A stretch of DNA of 64,000 nucleotides, taken from positions 1,054,001 through 1,118,000 of the forward strand of contig NZ_JBHSDH010000013.1 of NCBI RefSeq assembly GCF_042651485.1. Reading direction: 5' to 3'. How positions within the stretch are numbered: the stretch's first letter is position 1; each line of letters starts with the position of its first letter. A model generated the notes under the pieces. It was not told the origin of the DNA and ran no database searches. It saw nothing but the letters and a program-made list of their open reading frames with translations. The position numbers and the translations under genes were made by a program. This DNA is from Sphingorhabdus_B arenilitoris. GTDB lineage: Bacteria; Pseudomonadota; Alphaproteobacteria; Sphingomonadales; Sphingomonadaceae. This document shows positions 1 through 8,341 of this stretch, piece after piece.

Positions 1-2
1 GG

Positions 3-1457
3 ACCTATAGCAAGCTGAATAACTGGAGCGCCGCGTTGGCAGCTTTGCTGTTTCATAACGGATTTAAGCAAGGCGATGTGCTTGCCCTGCTCATTTCCAA
101 TCGCGCCGAATTTTTGGGGGCTGCTTGGGCCGCGCAGCGATCAGGGCTCTATTATCTACCCATTCCTACGCGGCTGACAGCGAGCGAAATACGCTATATT
201 CTATCAGATAGCGGGGCGAAAGCATTAGTAGTTGATGGTGCGTTTATCAAAGTTAGTGAGGAAGCAGCTGCAGGCCTCGATCTGTTGACACTGCCCCTTG
301 ACGGGATCGAAGAGCAGTTTGGTAATTATGCTGCTCCGCCCGCCGTTGAAGGCGGCGATATGCTCTATACCTCCGGCACGACCGGCAAACCCAAAGGGGT
401 GCGCAGGCAGCTTTCTTTCGAGCCGTTGGGCAGCGATAGCCGGCGGGTAGAGCGCGGTGAGAAACTGTTTGGATTTTCGCAGGACACCATATTTCTCTCA
501 CCCGCGCCGCTGTATCATGCGGCACCGCTGCGCTTTGCGATGAACCTTCTGCGATGCGGTGCAAAGATTGTGGCGATGCAGCGTTTTGATGCCGAAGCCA
601 CTTTGTCCATCATTGACCAAGAACATATTACCCATAGCCAATGGGTGCCGACGATGTTCAGCCGCCTACTGGCTTTGCCCAGCGATGTCCGCGACAAGCA
701 ACGCTTAACAAGCCATCAGGTAGCTATCCACGCCGGCGCGCCATGTCCGCCCGCTGTAAAACGAGACATGATTACATGGTGGGGGCCTATACTTCACGAA
801 TATTACTCAGGAACCGAGAGCGTTGGCTTTACTCATATCAATTCACCTGAATGGCTTGAACGCCCGGGAAGCGTCGGGCGACCCCATGGATGCAAAGTTC
901 ACATAGTTGACGATACCGGCGCCGAAGTGGGTCCGGGAGAAATAGGCAATGTGTATTTCGAAGGTAAGGCCCGCCTTTCCTATCATGGTGACACGGCGAA
1001 GACCCTGTTGGCGCATAACGCGCAAGGCTGGGCCACAATGGGGGACATCGGATATGTTGATGCAGATGGATATCTCTTCCTCACCGATCGCAAAAACTTC
1101 ACCGTTATATCGGGCGGCGTCAATATTTATCCTTCTGAAGTGGAGGCCGCGCTTATGGCGCATCCTGCCGTCGCGGACTGCGCTGTATTCGGCATTCCCG
1201 ATACCGATCTGGGCGAAGCCGTTGCAGCGATAATTGAAACCAATTCTGCGGGCGAAGGCGCCAGTTTAGCACAGCACATAGTTGGTGATGCAAGGGCACG
1301 AATTTCCGCCCATAAATTACCGCGTTTTATTCGCTTTGATGCAGTGGGACGAAGCGAAACGGGGAAGATCGCCAAACAAGCGTTGAAGGAACGCTTTGCG
1401 GATATCCACCATTGGCTTGCGGTTCCAAAATCAGACGGAAAGCAGCCCGCAATGTGA
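3..1457 (+). CDS. AMP-forming acyl-CoA ligase, 5' end outside the window
   Basis: Acyl-CoA synthetase of the ANL superfamily, which activates a carboxylic acid with ATP and joins it to CoA. The frame is open to the window edge: codons before the first possible start (TTG at 36) read TYSKLNNWSA, typical N-terminal ligase sequence, so the true start lies upstream. Visible motifs are the P-loop YTSGTTGKPKG (about base 366), YYSGTES (about 800), the hinge region with GDIGYVDADGY and DRKNFTVISGG (about 1045-1125), and the C-terminal catalytic lysine in SETGKIAK (about 1360). The substrate cannot be read from sequence. It sits 47 bp upstream of a TonB-dependent receptor on the same strand; such pairs occur in sphingomonad catabolic loci, so a role in degrading an imported hydrophobic compound is an inference. 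Confidence 0.88.
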   Translation, partial: TYSKLNNWSAALAALLFHNGFKQGDVLALLISNRAEFLGAAWAAQRSGLYYLPIPTRLTASEIRYILSDSGAKALVVDGAFIKVSEEAAAGLDLLTLPLDGIEEQFGNYAAPPAVEGGDMLYTSGTTGKPKGVRRQLSFEPLGSDSRRVERGEKLFGFSQDTIFLSPAPLYHAAPLRFAMNLLRCGAKIVAMQRFDAEATLSIIDQEHITHSQWVPTMFSRLLALPSDVRDKQRLTSHQVAIHAGAPCPPAVKRDMITWWGPILHEYYSGTESVGFTHINSPEWLERPGSVGRPHGCKVHIVDDTGAEVGPGEIGNVYFEGKARLSYHGDTAKTLLAHNAQGWATMGDIGYVDADGYLFLTDRKNFTVISGGVNIYPSEVEAALMAHPAVADCAVFGIPDTDLGEAVAAIIETNSAGEGASLAQHIVGDARARISAHKLPRFIRFDAVGRSETGKIAKQALKERFADIHHWLAVPKSDGKQPAM

Positions 1458-1504
1458 GTTTATGAATAAGTCAGAGAGAGTTGAAAATAGGAAGGAAATT
1501 AGTC

Positions 1505-4087
1505 ATGAAAAAAATAGGATCGAATATTTTAACCCGGCTTTTGCTCAGCGCAGCATGTGTCGTTGTTCCTGCAACTGCCTTTGCTCAGGAAGCGGCGAGC
1601 GAAAATAATGAGGAAGGTCTGAGCGTAATCGTCGTTACAGCGCAGAAGCGTGCGGAAGATTTGCAGGAAGTGCCAGCTGCGATTTCGGCATTTTCCGCAG
1701 ACGACCTAGCCCAGCGAGGCATTTCTGAAACCAGCGATCTGATGGGCAGCCTGCCCAACTTACAGGTGACATCCGCCTATTCCGATACACAGCCAAACTT
1801 TTCGCTGCGCGGTATTTCGGTCGCGAATGAATTTTCCGCCAGTACGGCCTCTCCTGTGGGCGTGTATGTTGATGAGGTGTATCAAAGTTTCCGTGCGGCG
1901 CATGGACAACAGCTGTATGACCTAGAACGCGTTGAGGTCCTGCGCGGACCGCAAGGCACACTTTATGGCCGCAACACCACAGGCGGTGCGATCAATTTTA
2001 TTACTCGCAAGCCAAGCCTGTCCGGGACAACGGGCTACGCTACGCTCGGCTATGGAAACTACAATACCATCAGAGCCGAGGGCGCATTGGAACTAACTCT
2101 CGCAGAGGATAAAGCGGGCCTGCGCGCGGCGTTTACTCGCACAAAAGGTGATGGCTACACCTTCAACCCTGTGGACGGCCAAGACTATGCCAACAGCGAT
2201 TCCTATGCAGGCCGCTTGACCTTCCGGTTCCAACCGGCCGATGGGCTCGATATTACAATGAAGGGGTATTTTGCCAAGAACGACCCGCGTCAGGATATCC
2301 CATATGGCATTGGATATTTGCAAGGCCGCACGAATGCGGCGGGCTATTCGCGTTTCGACCCCCGTCCCGAGCTGGGCGGACGTGTGCTGCGCGAAAACGA
2401 AATTCAATCTGACACAGCGGGTGAATATTTTACTGCGTCGCGCGGTGTGTCCCTGACGATTGAGGCAGAGCTTTCCGATGACATCACCTTCACCTCGATC
2501 ACCGGCTATGATAAAGGTGAATATCGCTTGTCACCGTTCGATTGTGACGGTTCGCCCATCGATATCTGCGCGATCCGTTACAATTCGCAGAGCGAGAATT
2601 TCAATCAAGATCTGCGCCTTGCGTATGATGGCGACAGGTTCAAGCTGATTGCTGGATTTTATTATGGCCGTGACAGTATCGACACGCAAAATGAACCTGA
2701 TTTCTTCGGGTTTCTGCGGCCGCTGCTGCTGGGTGCAGGCGTGCCCGGAGGGTTCAACAATATTCCAATTGCGGTCGGAAATTCGCTCAGCATCCTGCCC
2801 GCATTTGCTTTAGACCCCACCTTGACGCCCGCCAGTCCGGGCTTTTGCGCGCCGGTTGTCGTAAATCCCAATGGGTATTTTGATGCCCGCAGCTTGATTG
2901 CTTTCAATGCAGATGTGGCCGCAACCAACACCGCCGGTGGTACAACATTTCAGGCGGCCTGCGCCGCTGCTGGTGCGCCGCCGTTTGGGCCCATTTTGGC
3001 GGACCAGCAATTTACCCTAACCCGGCCGTCAACCGCGATCTACGGCGAGGCTGCTTGGGAAGCAACCGACAGTCTCACCATTACGCTCGGTCTGCGCTAC
3101 ACATGGGATAAAGTGAAATATAGCGATGCGCGCACTACGCTATTTGCGCTCGACGGTGTTACTCCAGCGGCTAGTCTAGTGCCTTTCAGTTTTCCCTTCG
3201 ACCCGGCCTTACCCGCTGTGAATGAACAGGAAAGCTCGGGCGAATTCACCGGCCGCATCGTTGTCGATTACAAACTGGCCGAAGATGTGTTGGCATATGC
3301 GAGCTATAGCCGCGGCTATCGGTCCGGGACTTACAACGGCCTTGCCTATCAGGATATCAGCCAGGTATATTTCCTTGAGCCGGAACAGGTTGATGCTTTC
3401 GAAGTTGGTTTAAAATCGCGCTTTTTGGATAATCGGGTGCAGCTAAACCTTGCCGGCTTCTACTATGATTATAAGAATCAGCAAATTGCCCAAATTATCG
3501 GCGCTACGTCATTTCTGCGGGCGGCCAATGGCCGGGTGTTCGGGGCGGAAGCAGAGTTGGCATTTCAGGCAATCGACACTCTTCGGTTTGACGCCGCACT
3601 CGGCTACCTTAACACCAAATATAAGGGCAACAATATTGATCCAACGGACCCCACCAGCCTAACGCTCAACATCAATGGCAACCGCTTTCCAAACGCACCC
3701 GAATTCACAGCGTCTGCGGGCGTCGACCTGACGTTGCTGGATACCGGGAAGCATAAATTCCAGATACGCGGCGACGTGCAATATACCGGACGCTATTTCT
3801 TCGATCCTTTCGGCAATTACGGGCAAGATCCCTGTGATCAGCCTGCGGCCGGATCGCTTGTGTTACTGGCCACGCCGGAAATTGCCTGCGGAAATCCAGG
3901 CTATGTGCTAGTCAATGCAAGGGCGACCTATACTTTTGATGAAAGCATGTCCATCAGCCTATGGGGAAAAAATCTCACCGACAAATTCTACTATGGCTAT
4001 GGTCTGAATCTAAATGCCTTTTATCAAGATTATTTCGCCAGAGGCGCACCGCGCACCTACGGCGTGGAGGCAACTTTCCGTTTTTGA
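1505..4087 (+). CDS. TonB-dependent outer-membrane receptor
   Basis: An 860-residue outer-membrane receptor taking up a scarce or large ligand with TonB energy. The start at 1505 is preferred over an in-frame ATG at 1481 because GGAAGGA lies 7-8 bases before it and it opens directly into a signal peptide (MKKIGSN, hydrophobic run, cleavage after AFAQ). A TonB-box-like IVVTAQKR follows, then the plug with LRGPQGTLYGRNTTGG, and a beta-barrel ending in the aromatic residues usual for outer-membrane proteins (TFRF). The length fits the large catabolic receptor class abundant in sphingomonads rather than a small siderophore receptor. The ligand is unknown. The upstream acyl-CoA ligase suggests an organic substrate. 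Confidence 0.92.
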   Translation: MKKIGSNILTRLLLSAACVVVPATAFAQEAASENNEEGLSVIVVTAQKRAEDLQEVPAAISAFSADDLAQRGISETSDLMGSLPNLQVTSAYSDTQPNFSLRGISVANEFSASTASPVGVYVDEVYQSFRAAHGQQLYDLERVEVLRGPQGTLYGRNTTGGAINFITRKPSLSGTTGYATLGYGNYNTIRAEGALELTLAEDKAGLRAAFTRTKGDGYTFNPVDGQDYANSDSYAGRLTFRFQPADGLDITMKGYFAKNDPRQDIPYGIGYLQGRTNAAGYSRFDPRPELGGRVLRENEIQSDTAGEYFTASRGVSLTIEAELSDDITFTSITGYDKGEYRLSPFDCDGSPIDICAIRYNSQSENFNQDLRLAYDGDRFKLIAGFYYGRDSIDTQNEPDFFGFLRPLLLGAGVPGGFNNIPIAVGNSLSILPAFALDPTLTPASPGFCAPVVVNPNGYFDARSLIAFNADVAATNTAGGTTFQAACAAAGAPPFGPILADQQFTLTRPSTAIYGEAAWEATDSLTITLGLRYTWDKVKYSDARTTLFALDGVTPAASLVPFSFPFDPALPAVNEQESSGEFTGRIVVDYKLAEDVLAYASYSRGYRSGTYNGLAYQDISQVYFLEPEQVDAFEVGLKSRFLDNRVQLNLAGFYYDYKNQQIAQIIGATSFLRAANGRVFGAEAELAFQAIDTLRFDAALGYLNTKYKGNNIDPTDPTSLTLNINGNRFPNAPEFTASAGVDLTLLDTGKHKFQIRGDVQYTGRYFFDPFGNYGQDPCDQPAAGSLVLLATPEIACGNPGYVLVNARATYTFDESMSISLWGKNLTDKFYYGYGLNLNAFYQDYFARGAPRTYGVEATFRF

Positions 4088-4097
4088 TTGAAGAATA

Positions 4098-4130
4098 GGG
4101 CGGGTGATCAGTAGTAATTGATCCTCGCCC
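4098..4130 (+). terminator. Possible hairpin terminator after the receptor gene
   Basis: Ten bases after the receptor stop codon, GGGCGGG (4098-4104) pairs with CTCGCCC (4124-4130) with one G-T wobble. GATCA then pairs with TGATC around an 8-base loop, with a single bulged T. No T-run follows, so this may be a weak or factor-assisted terminator or only a 3'-end stabilising hairpin. Confidence 0.35.
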
Positions 4131-4235
4131 ATTCCTGCGGCCGCTTACAATTGTATGTCTCAACTGTAGCTTTCCTGCGGGTTGATGAATCTAGGATCCG
4201 GACCCTGGTAAACTGGCACCATAATTGGGGTAAGC

Positions 4236-5018
4236 CTAGCGGCCGTTATTGGCGACGATATCGACCGCCGTCCCGCCCGCTGTTTTGTTGAAGGTGACGA
4301 CATAGGCGCCGCCGTCATTGTCCCGCACGCCGCCCAGCGTATGTTCACCGGCGCGGATTTGATATTCGGCGGTGAATCCGCTGCGCCTGGCACGGGTGTA
4401 GTAGTAATCCACGACATCCTGCATCGCCGATGATGTGACGAAGCTGACCACGCGAATGTCGCAAATGCCGCCGTCAACGCCGCCGGCTTCTTTCACTCGG
4501 CCTTTCGGATAGACGGGGAATTCGGTGGGCATACGGCTTGCCCATGCGGCGCCATATTGCAATTTGGCATCGCAGGTGCCTTTGCCGCGCTGCATTTCTT
4601 GGTCGCGGGCAAGGCCGCCCAGCGTGACAGCACGATTTTCGCCGCAGCTTTGGCAATCTTCTGCGCCAACCACGGTGGGCGTGGGCGCCCGCATTAACTT
4701 GCCGCCGTCCAGCTCCGCCGCCGATGCGACCGCGCCTTCAACGCCGGTATCGGCGGGGCGTTCGCCGTTCAGCGGCTGTGCTGCCTCGCTGACGGTGGTG
4801 ACATTGGCGCTATCGGTTAAATTGGGATCGACCAATATGCGGTCGTCGAGCGCGGTGTTCATCGCAGGATCGCTGCCCTGCCCCACCAGCTTCTCATCCA
4901 GCTGCGCCACGGCCTCTTCATTGCCGTCTTTGCTACCGCATGCGGCGAGCGCGAAGGGCATCGACAGCGCGGCGGCGCTGATCAATAGGGTTTTCATCGG
5001 ATTTTTACTGGCACGCAT
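4236..5018 (-). CDS. Predicted lipoprotein of unknown function
   Basis: A 260-residue protein with an N-terminal lipoprotein signal: MRASKNPMKTLL, hydrophobic stretch, lipobox LAAC at about residues 25-28. The start at 5018 is chosen because AGGAG precedes it by about 8 bases; an upstream extension has no ribosome site. The first third after the lipobox is acidic and low in complexity. The remainder has several cysteines (CQSCGE, one in GKGTCDAK, one in GGICDIR) and a compact C-terminal region ending in VDIVANNGR. I do not recognise a named domain. It probably sits in the inner leaflet of the outer membrane or in the periplasm. It is a single gene, convergent with the receptor gene. Confidence 0.75.
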   Translation of the reverse strand: MRASKNPMKTLLISAAALSMPFALAACGSKDGNEEAVAQLDEKLVGQGSDPAMNTALDDRILVDPNLTDSANVTTVSEAAQPLNGERPADTGVEGAVASAAELDGGKLMRAPTPTVVGAEDCQSCGENRAVTLGGLARDQEMQRGKGTCDAKLQYGAAWASRMPTEFPVYPKGRVKEAGGVDGGICDIRVVSFVTSSAMQDVVDYYYTRARRSGFTAEYQIRAGEHTLGGVRDNDGGAYVVTFNKTAGGTAVDIVANNGR

Positions 5019-5278
5019 CGCGTTTGCTCCTGTGTTTATGGACACAAGGTGCGGGGAGACGGGGCATAATACCACCTTAAATAGTGGTTAACGCGGCGCT
5101 TTGTCGCAACAATGCCCCCCGCCATGCCGCCAATGTATCAACATGGGACAGGGCGAGAGAATAGGTTAAGGTAAAAGTTAACAAAAGCCGGATGAGCCCA
5201 AGCCGAGACCCGGCAAAACCCGCGAGAAAGCCGAATCACTGCGACCGGATTAACCATGGGCGTTAGGGTTTGGCGGGG

Positions 5279-5911
5279 TTACTTCACCACGCCGCGATAG
5301 GATATGCTGCCCTTCGCGCCCGCAGGAATTGGGTCGGTAAAGACCCAGCGGACATGCGTGACATCCTTCGCATCGGCGGAGCGGGTGATCGGGGCCGCGG
5401 GCGATTGCCCCTGCTGGCCTTCGCCCCCGCCTTCAGCCTCACCTTCGCCAGCAGCTGCGGGAGTATCGGTCACGCTCAGCTGCTCCAAACGGCCCCAGGT
5501 GACGCCGCCATCGACCGACATTTCCGCCCATTCTTCGGCAGCGGAGATAAACTGAATCGGGCCGGGCATCGGGTTGGTGGCGCGAAAGGAGACGGCAGGC
5601 TCGCTGCCTCTATTTTCATAAGTCAGCGTGAACACCACGCGGTCGCCGGGGACGACGATGACCTCGGACGGGTCCTTCAGCACGGTTTTCTGCACGCCGT
5701 CGGCGCCCGTCTCGCTGCGTTCGATCATCGCTTTGCTCGACAGGGTGACAGGCGCGGCCTGAGCCTGCGCCGGTGCGGTTTGCGCAAATGCGGAGCTAGC
5801 AAAGGCGATCACCGATCCCGACGCCGCCGCCAACATCAACGCCGCCGCATAAGCGGTGCGCAGCGGCAGCTTTTTGATTCCACTCGTCTTAAAATTCATT
5901 GCGTATATCAT
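5279..5911 (-). CDS. Exported protein with a DUF11-like repeat domain
   Basis: A 210-residue exported protein. The N-terminus has a basic stretch, a hydrophobic segment and a cleavage site near AFAQ. The mature part contains VVPGDRVVFTLTYENRG and later TNPMPGPIQF, the pattern of the DUF11 / conserved-repeat family of immunoglobulin-like secreted modules. A Gly/Glu-rich linker (about residues 150-165) separates two halves of the domain. The C-terminus ends SYRGVVK. The start is the ATG at 5911 preceded by GGGA; another ATG four codons in is possible. No partner gene is adjacent. Function unknown, probably a structural or surface-associated periplasmic protein. Confidence 0.7.
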   Translation of the reverse strand: MIYAMNFKTSGIKKLPLRTAYAAALMLAAASGSVIAFASSAFAQTAPAQAQAAPVTLSSKAMIERSETGADGVQKTVLKDPSEVIVVPGDRVVFTLTYENRGSEPAVSFRATNPMPGPIQFISAAEEWAEMSVDGGVTWGRLEQLSVTDTPAAAGEGEAEGGGEGQQGQSPAAPITRSADAKDVTHVRWVFTDPIPAGAKGSISYRGVVK

Positions 5912-6041
5912 TGCATTTCCCGTGCGTTATCCTGCTATTTCACCCAAAATTGAAGGTCGCACCCCGTTATCGCGCAATTTTGGTTAACAAGCGGTAAAGA
6001 TCGGCCGCATAATATGCCCCTCCCCGCCGCCCCCCTCCCAT

Positions 6042-6626
6042 TTAAGGACCGTTCATCCGTTCGCGCATCTGCGCCAGCTTGGCGAGCAACGCGGCCTTGG
6101 TCTCCTCCCCCGACATGCCCTTATATTTGCGGCCCCACCCGTCAAAGCGGTATCCCTGCTCCCATTCGGCATAGCTGATCTGCTCTGCCTCATCCTCTTT
6201 GGTCAGCCGCCCTTGTTTCAGCAGCAGCGCGAGGATGCTGCTATCGGGGGTGATCCGCCGCTCGACCTCTTCGCCTTTGCGGATGATGACGGTTTCCTTG
6301 CCCTCAACCGCGCGTTGCCAGGCAATCGCCTGCAATCCGCGCTGCGCCCCGGCCATCGCCTTGTCCCATGCATCAGAGAACAGCGGAAAGCGCTCCTTTG
6401 CCCGGTAAGCGGCGGATTTGGATATACCCGCCACCCGCGCCGCATCGCGGATACAGCCGCTTTGGCCAAGCACGGCGAGGAATAACCGCGTGCGCGCCGG
6501 CGTCCACCCATCCTGCCGTATGCGCAGGCCGGGCATAAGCGGGTTGGGCATGAGCGCGTTAGTATCCACAGCAGCAACAGCATCAGCGCCCGCCTTGGCC
6601 GCCGCCTTATCCGGCCCGCCGCTCAT
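6042..6626 (-). CDS. HTH protein resembling phage small terminase subunits
   Basis: A 194-residue protein with a helix-turn-helix near residues 40-85 (WTPARTRLFLAVL then GCIRDAARVAGISKSAAYR). This arrangement is familiar from phage small terminase-like DNA-binding proteins and related chromosomal relatives. The C-terminal half is charged (EEVERRITPD, LLLKQGRLTKEDE) and ends MRERMNGP. The start overlaps the stop of the upstream 72-residue gene by ATGA (6623-6626), so the two are translationally coupled. No capsid, portal or large terminase gene is nearby, so a complete prophage is not supported. It may be a phage remnant or a domesticated DNA-binding protein. Confidence 0.65.
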   Translation of the reverse strand: MSGGPDKAAAKAGADAVAAVDTNALMPNPLMPGLRIRQDGWTPARTRLFLAVLGQSGCIRDAARVAGISKSAAYRAKERFPLFSDAWDKAMAGAQRGLQAIAWQRAVEGKETVIIRKGEEVERRITPDSSILALLLKQGRLTKEDEAEQISYAEWEQGYRFDGWGRKYKGMSGEETKAALLAKLAQMRERMNGP

Positions 6627-6841
6627 CGAATCTGTCCTATCAGGTCAAAGCAGATCGCGGGCCGCGCGCATTCCTGTTCATCGGGCGAGGGCCGCAGATC
6701 GCCGCGTTGCAGCGCAAAATAATCCTCCAACGCATCATGGTCAAAAACCGAAACCGAGCGCGACAACCGAACAAACCGCCGCGCCAGCACATCCGCAGCC
6801 CTGCCCTGCCGAGCCGGGACCGAGAGAGAAGAAAGAGACAT
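6623..6841 (-). CDS. Small hypothetical protein coupled to the HTH gene
   Basis: A 72-residue protein. The ATG at 6841 has GGAG about 8 bases upstream and the gene ends in an ATGA overlap with the terminase-like gene. The sequence (MSLSSLSVPARQ, then LARRFVRLSRSVSVFDHDALEDYFALQRG) shows no signal peptide, membrane segment or cysteine pattern. The coupling and normal coding character support it as a real gene. Function not recognised; presumably it works with the downstream DNA-binding protein. Confidence 0.55.
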   Translation of the reverse strand: MSLSSLSVPARQGRAADVLARRFVRLSRSVSVFDHDALEDYFALQRGDLRPSPDEQECARPAICFDLIGQIR

Positions 6842-6913
6842 ATTGATTCACTCCAATGGTTATAGGGTGAATCAGGTCTAACCTATTTGGTTATTTGTAG
6901 GAAAGGGGGTATT

Positions 6914-7147
6914 TCAGGATAGTAACCAACTCTCATCCTCGTGCTGCATTATAAGTAAATGCACCTCAACCTTTAATGCACGCGATATTTCATATAAAGT
7001 TATCACCGTGGGGTTGCGCTTGCCATTTTCCAAGTCGCTGAGATATTGCTGGCTAAAACCACATAATTCAGCGAACGCAGCCTGCGTTACACCGCGTGAA
7101 ACACGTGCAGCCTTTACATTTTTGGCGATCAGATTTCTCATATCCAT
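6914..7147 (-). CDS. XRE-family regulator, likely R-M controller (C) protein
   Basis: A 77-residue protein made almost entirely of one XRE-type helix-turn-helix: MDMRNLIAKNVKAAR, then TQAAFAELCGFSQQYLSDLENGKRNP. The size and single-domain form match the C proteins that time restriction-modification expression. It is divergent from a cytosine-5 methyltransferase gene, with a dyad-rich control region between (7148-7264). The ATG at 7147 is used. An in-frame TTG at 7186 would add 13 residues but falls inside the putative operator, and an ATG at 7141 is also possible. No strong ribosome site precedes either ATG, so a leaderless or short-leader transcript is possible, as in several C genes. Confidence 0.75.
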   Translation of the reverse strand: MDMRNLIAKNVKAARVSRGVTQAAFAELCGFSQQYLSDLENGKRNPTVITLYEISRALKVEVHLLIMQHEDESWLLS

Positions 7148-7185
7148 TGTGCTGGGATGGCACAAATTACCTTGACTAAATATCA

Positions 7186-7248
7186 ACTATAGTGTGTAGA
7201 CACTATATGCTTGTATTCGTATTGCGTGTATTCGTACTATAAACTATA
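7186..7248. promoter_or_regulatory. Putative C-box operator region between C and M genes
   Basis: The divergent control region holds a perfect inverted repeat, TATAGTGT (7188-7195), GTAG spacer, ACACTATA (7200-7207), resembling known C-boxes built on TATAGT/ACTATA half-sites. ACTATA occurs four times, starting at 7186, 7202, 7236 and 7243. A separate 10-bp direct repeat TGTATTCGTA starts at 7212 and 7227. The AGGAGG ribosome site of the methyltransferase (7254-7259) follows. The C protein is the expected binder, by analogy with C-controlled systems. Confidence 0.6.
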
Positions 7249-7264
7249 TTTTCAGGAGGCTTGA

Positions 7265-8341
7265 TTGGCAGGGGCAGCAACCGCAACCAGCAGATATTCG
7301 CGCATTCGTGAGGATTTGGATATGTCGATATTCAATTCCAACTGGCGCGAGGTAGATACCGATAAAGTTTCAATGAATGGAACGCCACTGTTTGGCGATA
7401 TTTTTTCCGGCGCAGGCGGCCTATCCGTAGGATTTAGAAGCGCGGGATTTCGCAAAGCTTTTTCAGCAGAGATTAACAAACACGCATCAGAGACACTGCG
7501 TCATAATTTTCCAGAAAGTTATCATTTTGAAGGTGATGTAGCCGATTTGTCCGAAACAAAAATCAAATCAGTTCTGGAAGGCCGAAAACTAGATGTTCTT
7601 GTCGGCGGACCGCCATGCCAAGGTTTTTCAGTCGCAGGAAAAAGACAGATTGATGATCCTCGGAATGAATTGTTTCTAGAGTTTTGCAGGCTGGTTGAAA
7701 TTTGCCAGCCAGAATTTTTTGTCATGGAAAATGTTCCCGGCATATTAACAATGCAAAAAGGTGCCGTGACAAATGCCATCCTGCAGAAGTTCGAGGATAT
7801 TGGCTATCCCGAAACATCTGTGCGAATTTTGGAGGCGGCAGAATATGGCGTGCCACAGTTACGTACTCGCGCTATCTTCGTAGGAAATAGGCTCAACGTA
7901 AAAAATCCCTATCCCAAGCCAACGCATTCTAGGGACAACTATATCTCGATTAATGATGCAATGGACGATTTAAAAAACTTACCGCGCGATCCCGCAACCA
8001 ACCATGAATGGACCAATCACTCGGCTGCTTATGAAGCTAGAATTTCCAAAGTACCCGCAGGTGGGTCGTTGTATGAAACCTTTCGTGACGCATTCAAGCG
8101 TCAATATTCAGGCGTACCTAGTATGGCTGCAAAAGAAAATCATGGAGGCACACATATACATTACGAAAAAAATCGTGTTCTTTCGGCTAGAGAGCTGGCC
8201 AGACTGCAAACATTCCCTGATGATTTTTTCTTCAAAGGCGGAATGAAGAAAGCTTACTGGCAAATCGGTAATGCTGTCCCATGCTTGCTAGCTGAAAAAA
8301 TTGGTTTGGCGATCAGGGCGGGCTTAACCAGCTCAAACTAA
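7265..8341 (+). CDS. DNA (cytosine-5) methyltransferase of a type II R-M system
   Basis: A 358-residue methyltransferase that transfers methyl from S-adenosylmethionine to C5 of cytosine. Motif I FSGAGGLSVGF, motif IV with the catalytic cysteine GGPPCQGFS, motif VI ENVPG, motif VIII-like QLRTRAIFVG and motif X QIGNAVP appear in canonical order. The start is the TTG at 7265, placed 5 bases after AGGAGG (7254-7259); an ATG at 7322 with GAGG upstream is the alternative and would remove 19 residues not needed for the fold. The gene is visibly richer in A/T, with AAA, AAT and ATT codons, than flanking genes, consistent with horizontal transfer. Its end overlaps the convergent nuclease gene by 9 bp (8333-8341). 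Confidence 0.93.
   Translation: MAGAATATSRYSRIREDLDMSIFNSNWREVDTDKVSMNGTPLFGDIFSGAGGLSVGFRSAGFRKAFSAEINKHASETLRHNFPESYHFEGDVADLSETKIKSVLEGRKLDVLVGGPPCQGFSVAGKRQIDDPRNELFLEFCRLVEICQPEFFVMENVPGILTMQKGAVTNAILQKFEDIGYPETSVRILEAAEYGVPQLRTRAIFVGNRLNVKNPYPKPTHSRDNYISINDAMDDLKNLPRDPATNHEWTNHSAAYEARISKVPAGGSLYETFRDAFKRQYSGVPSMAAKENHGGTHIHYEKNRVLSARELARLQTFPDDFFFKGGMKKAYWQIGNAVPCLLAEKIGLAIRAGLTSSN

Noticed and set aside
5164..5182. CtrA box in the gap upstream of the lipoprotein gene
   Set aside because: TTAA-N8-TTAAC has one base too many and no cell-cycle gene is next to it.
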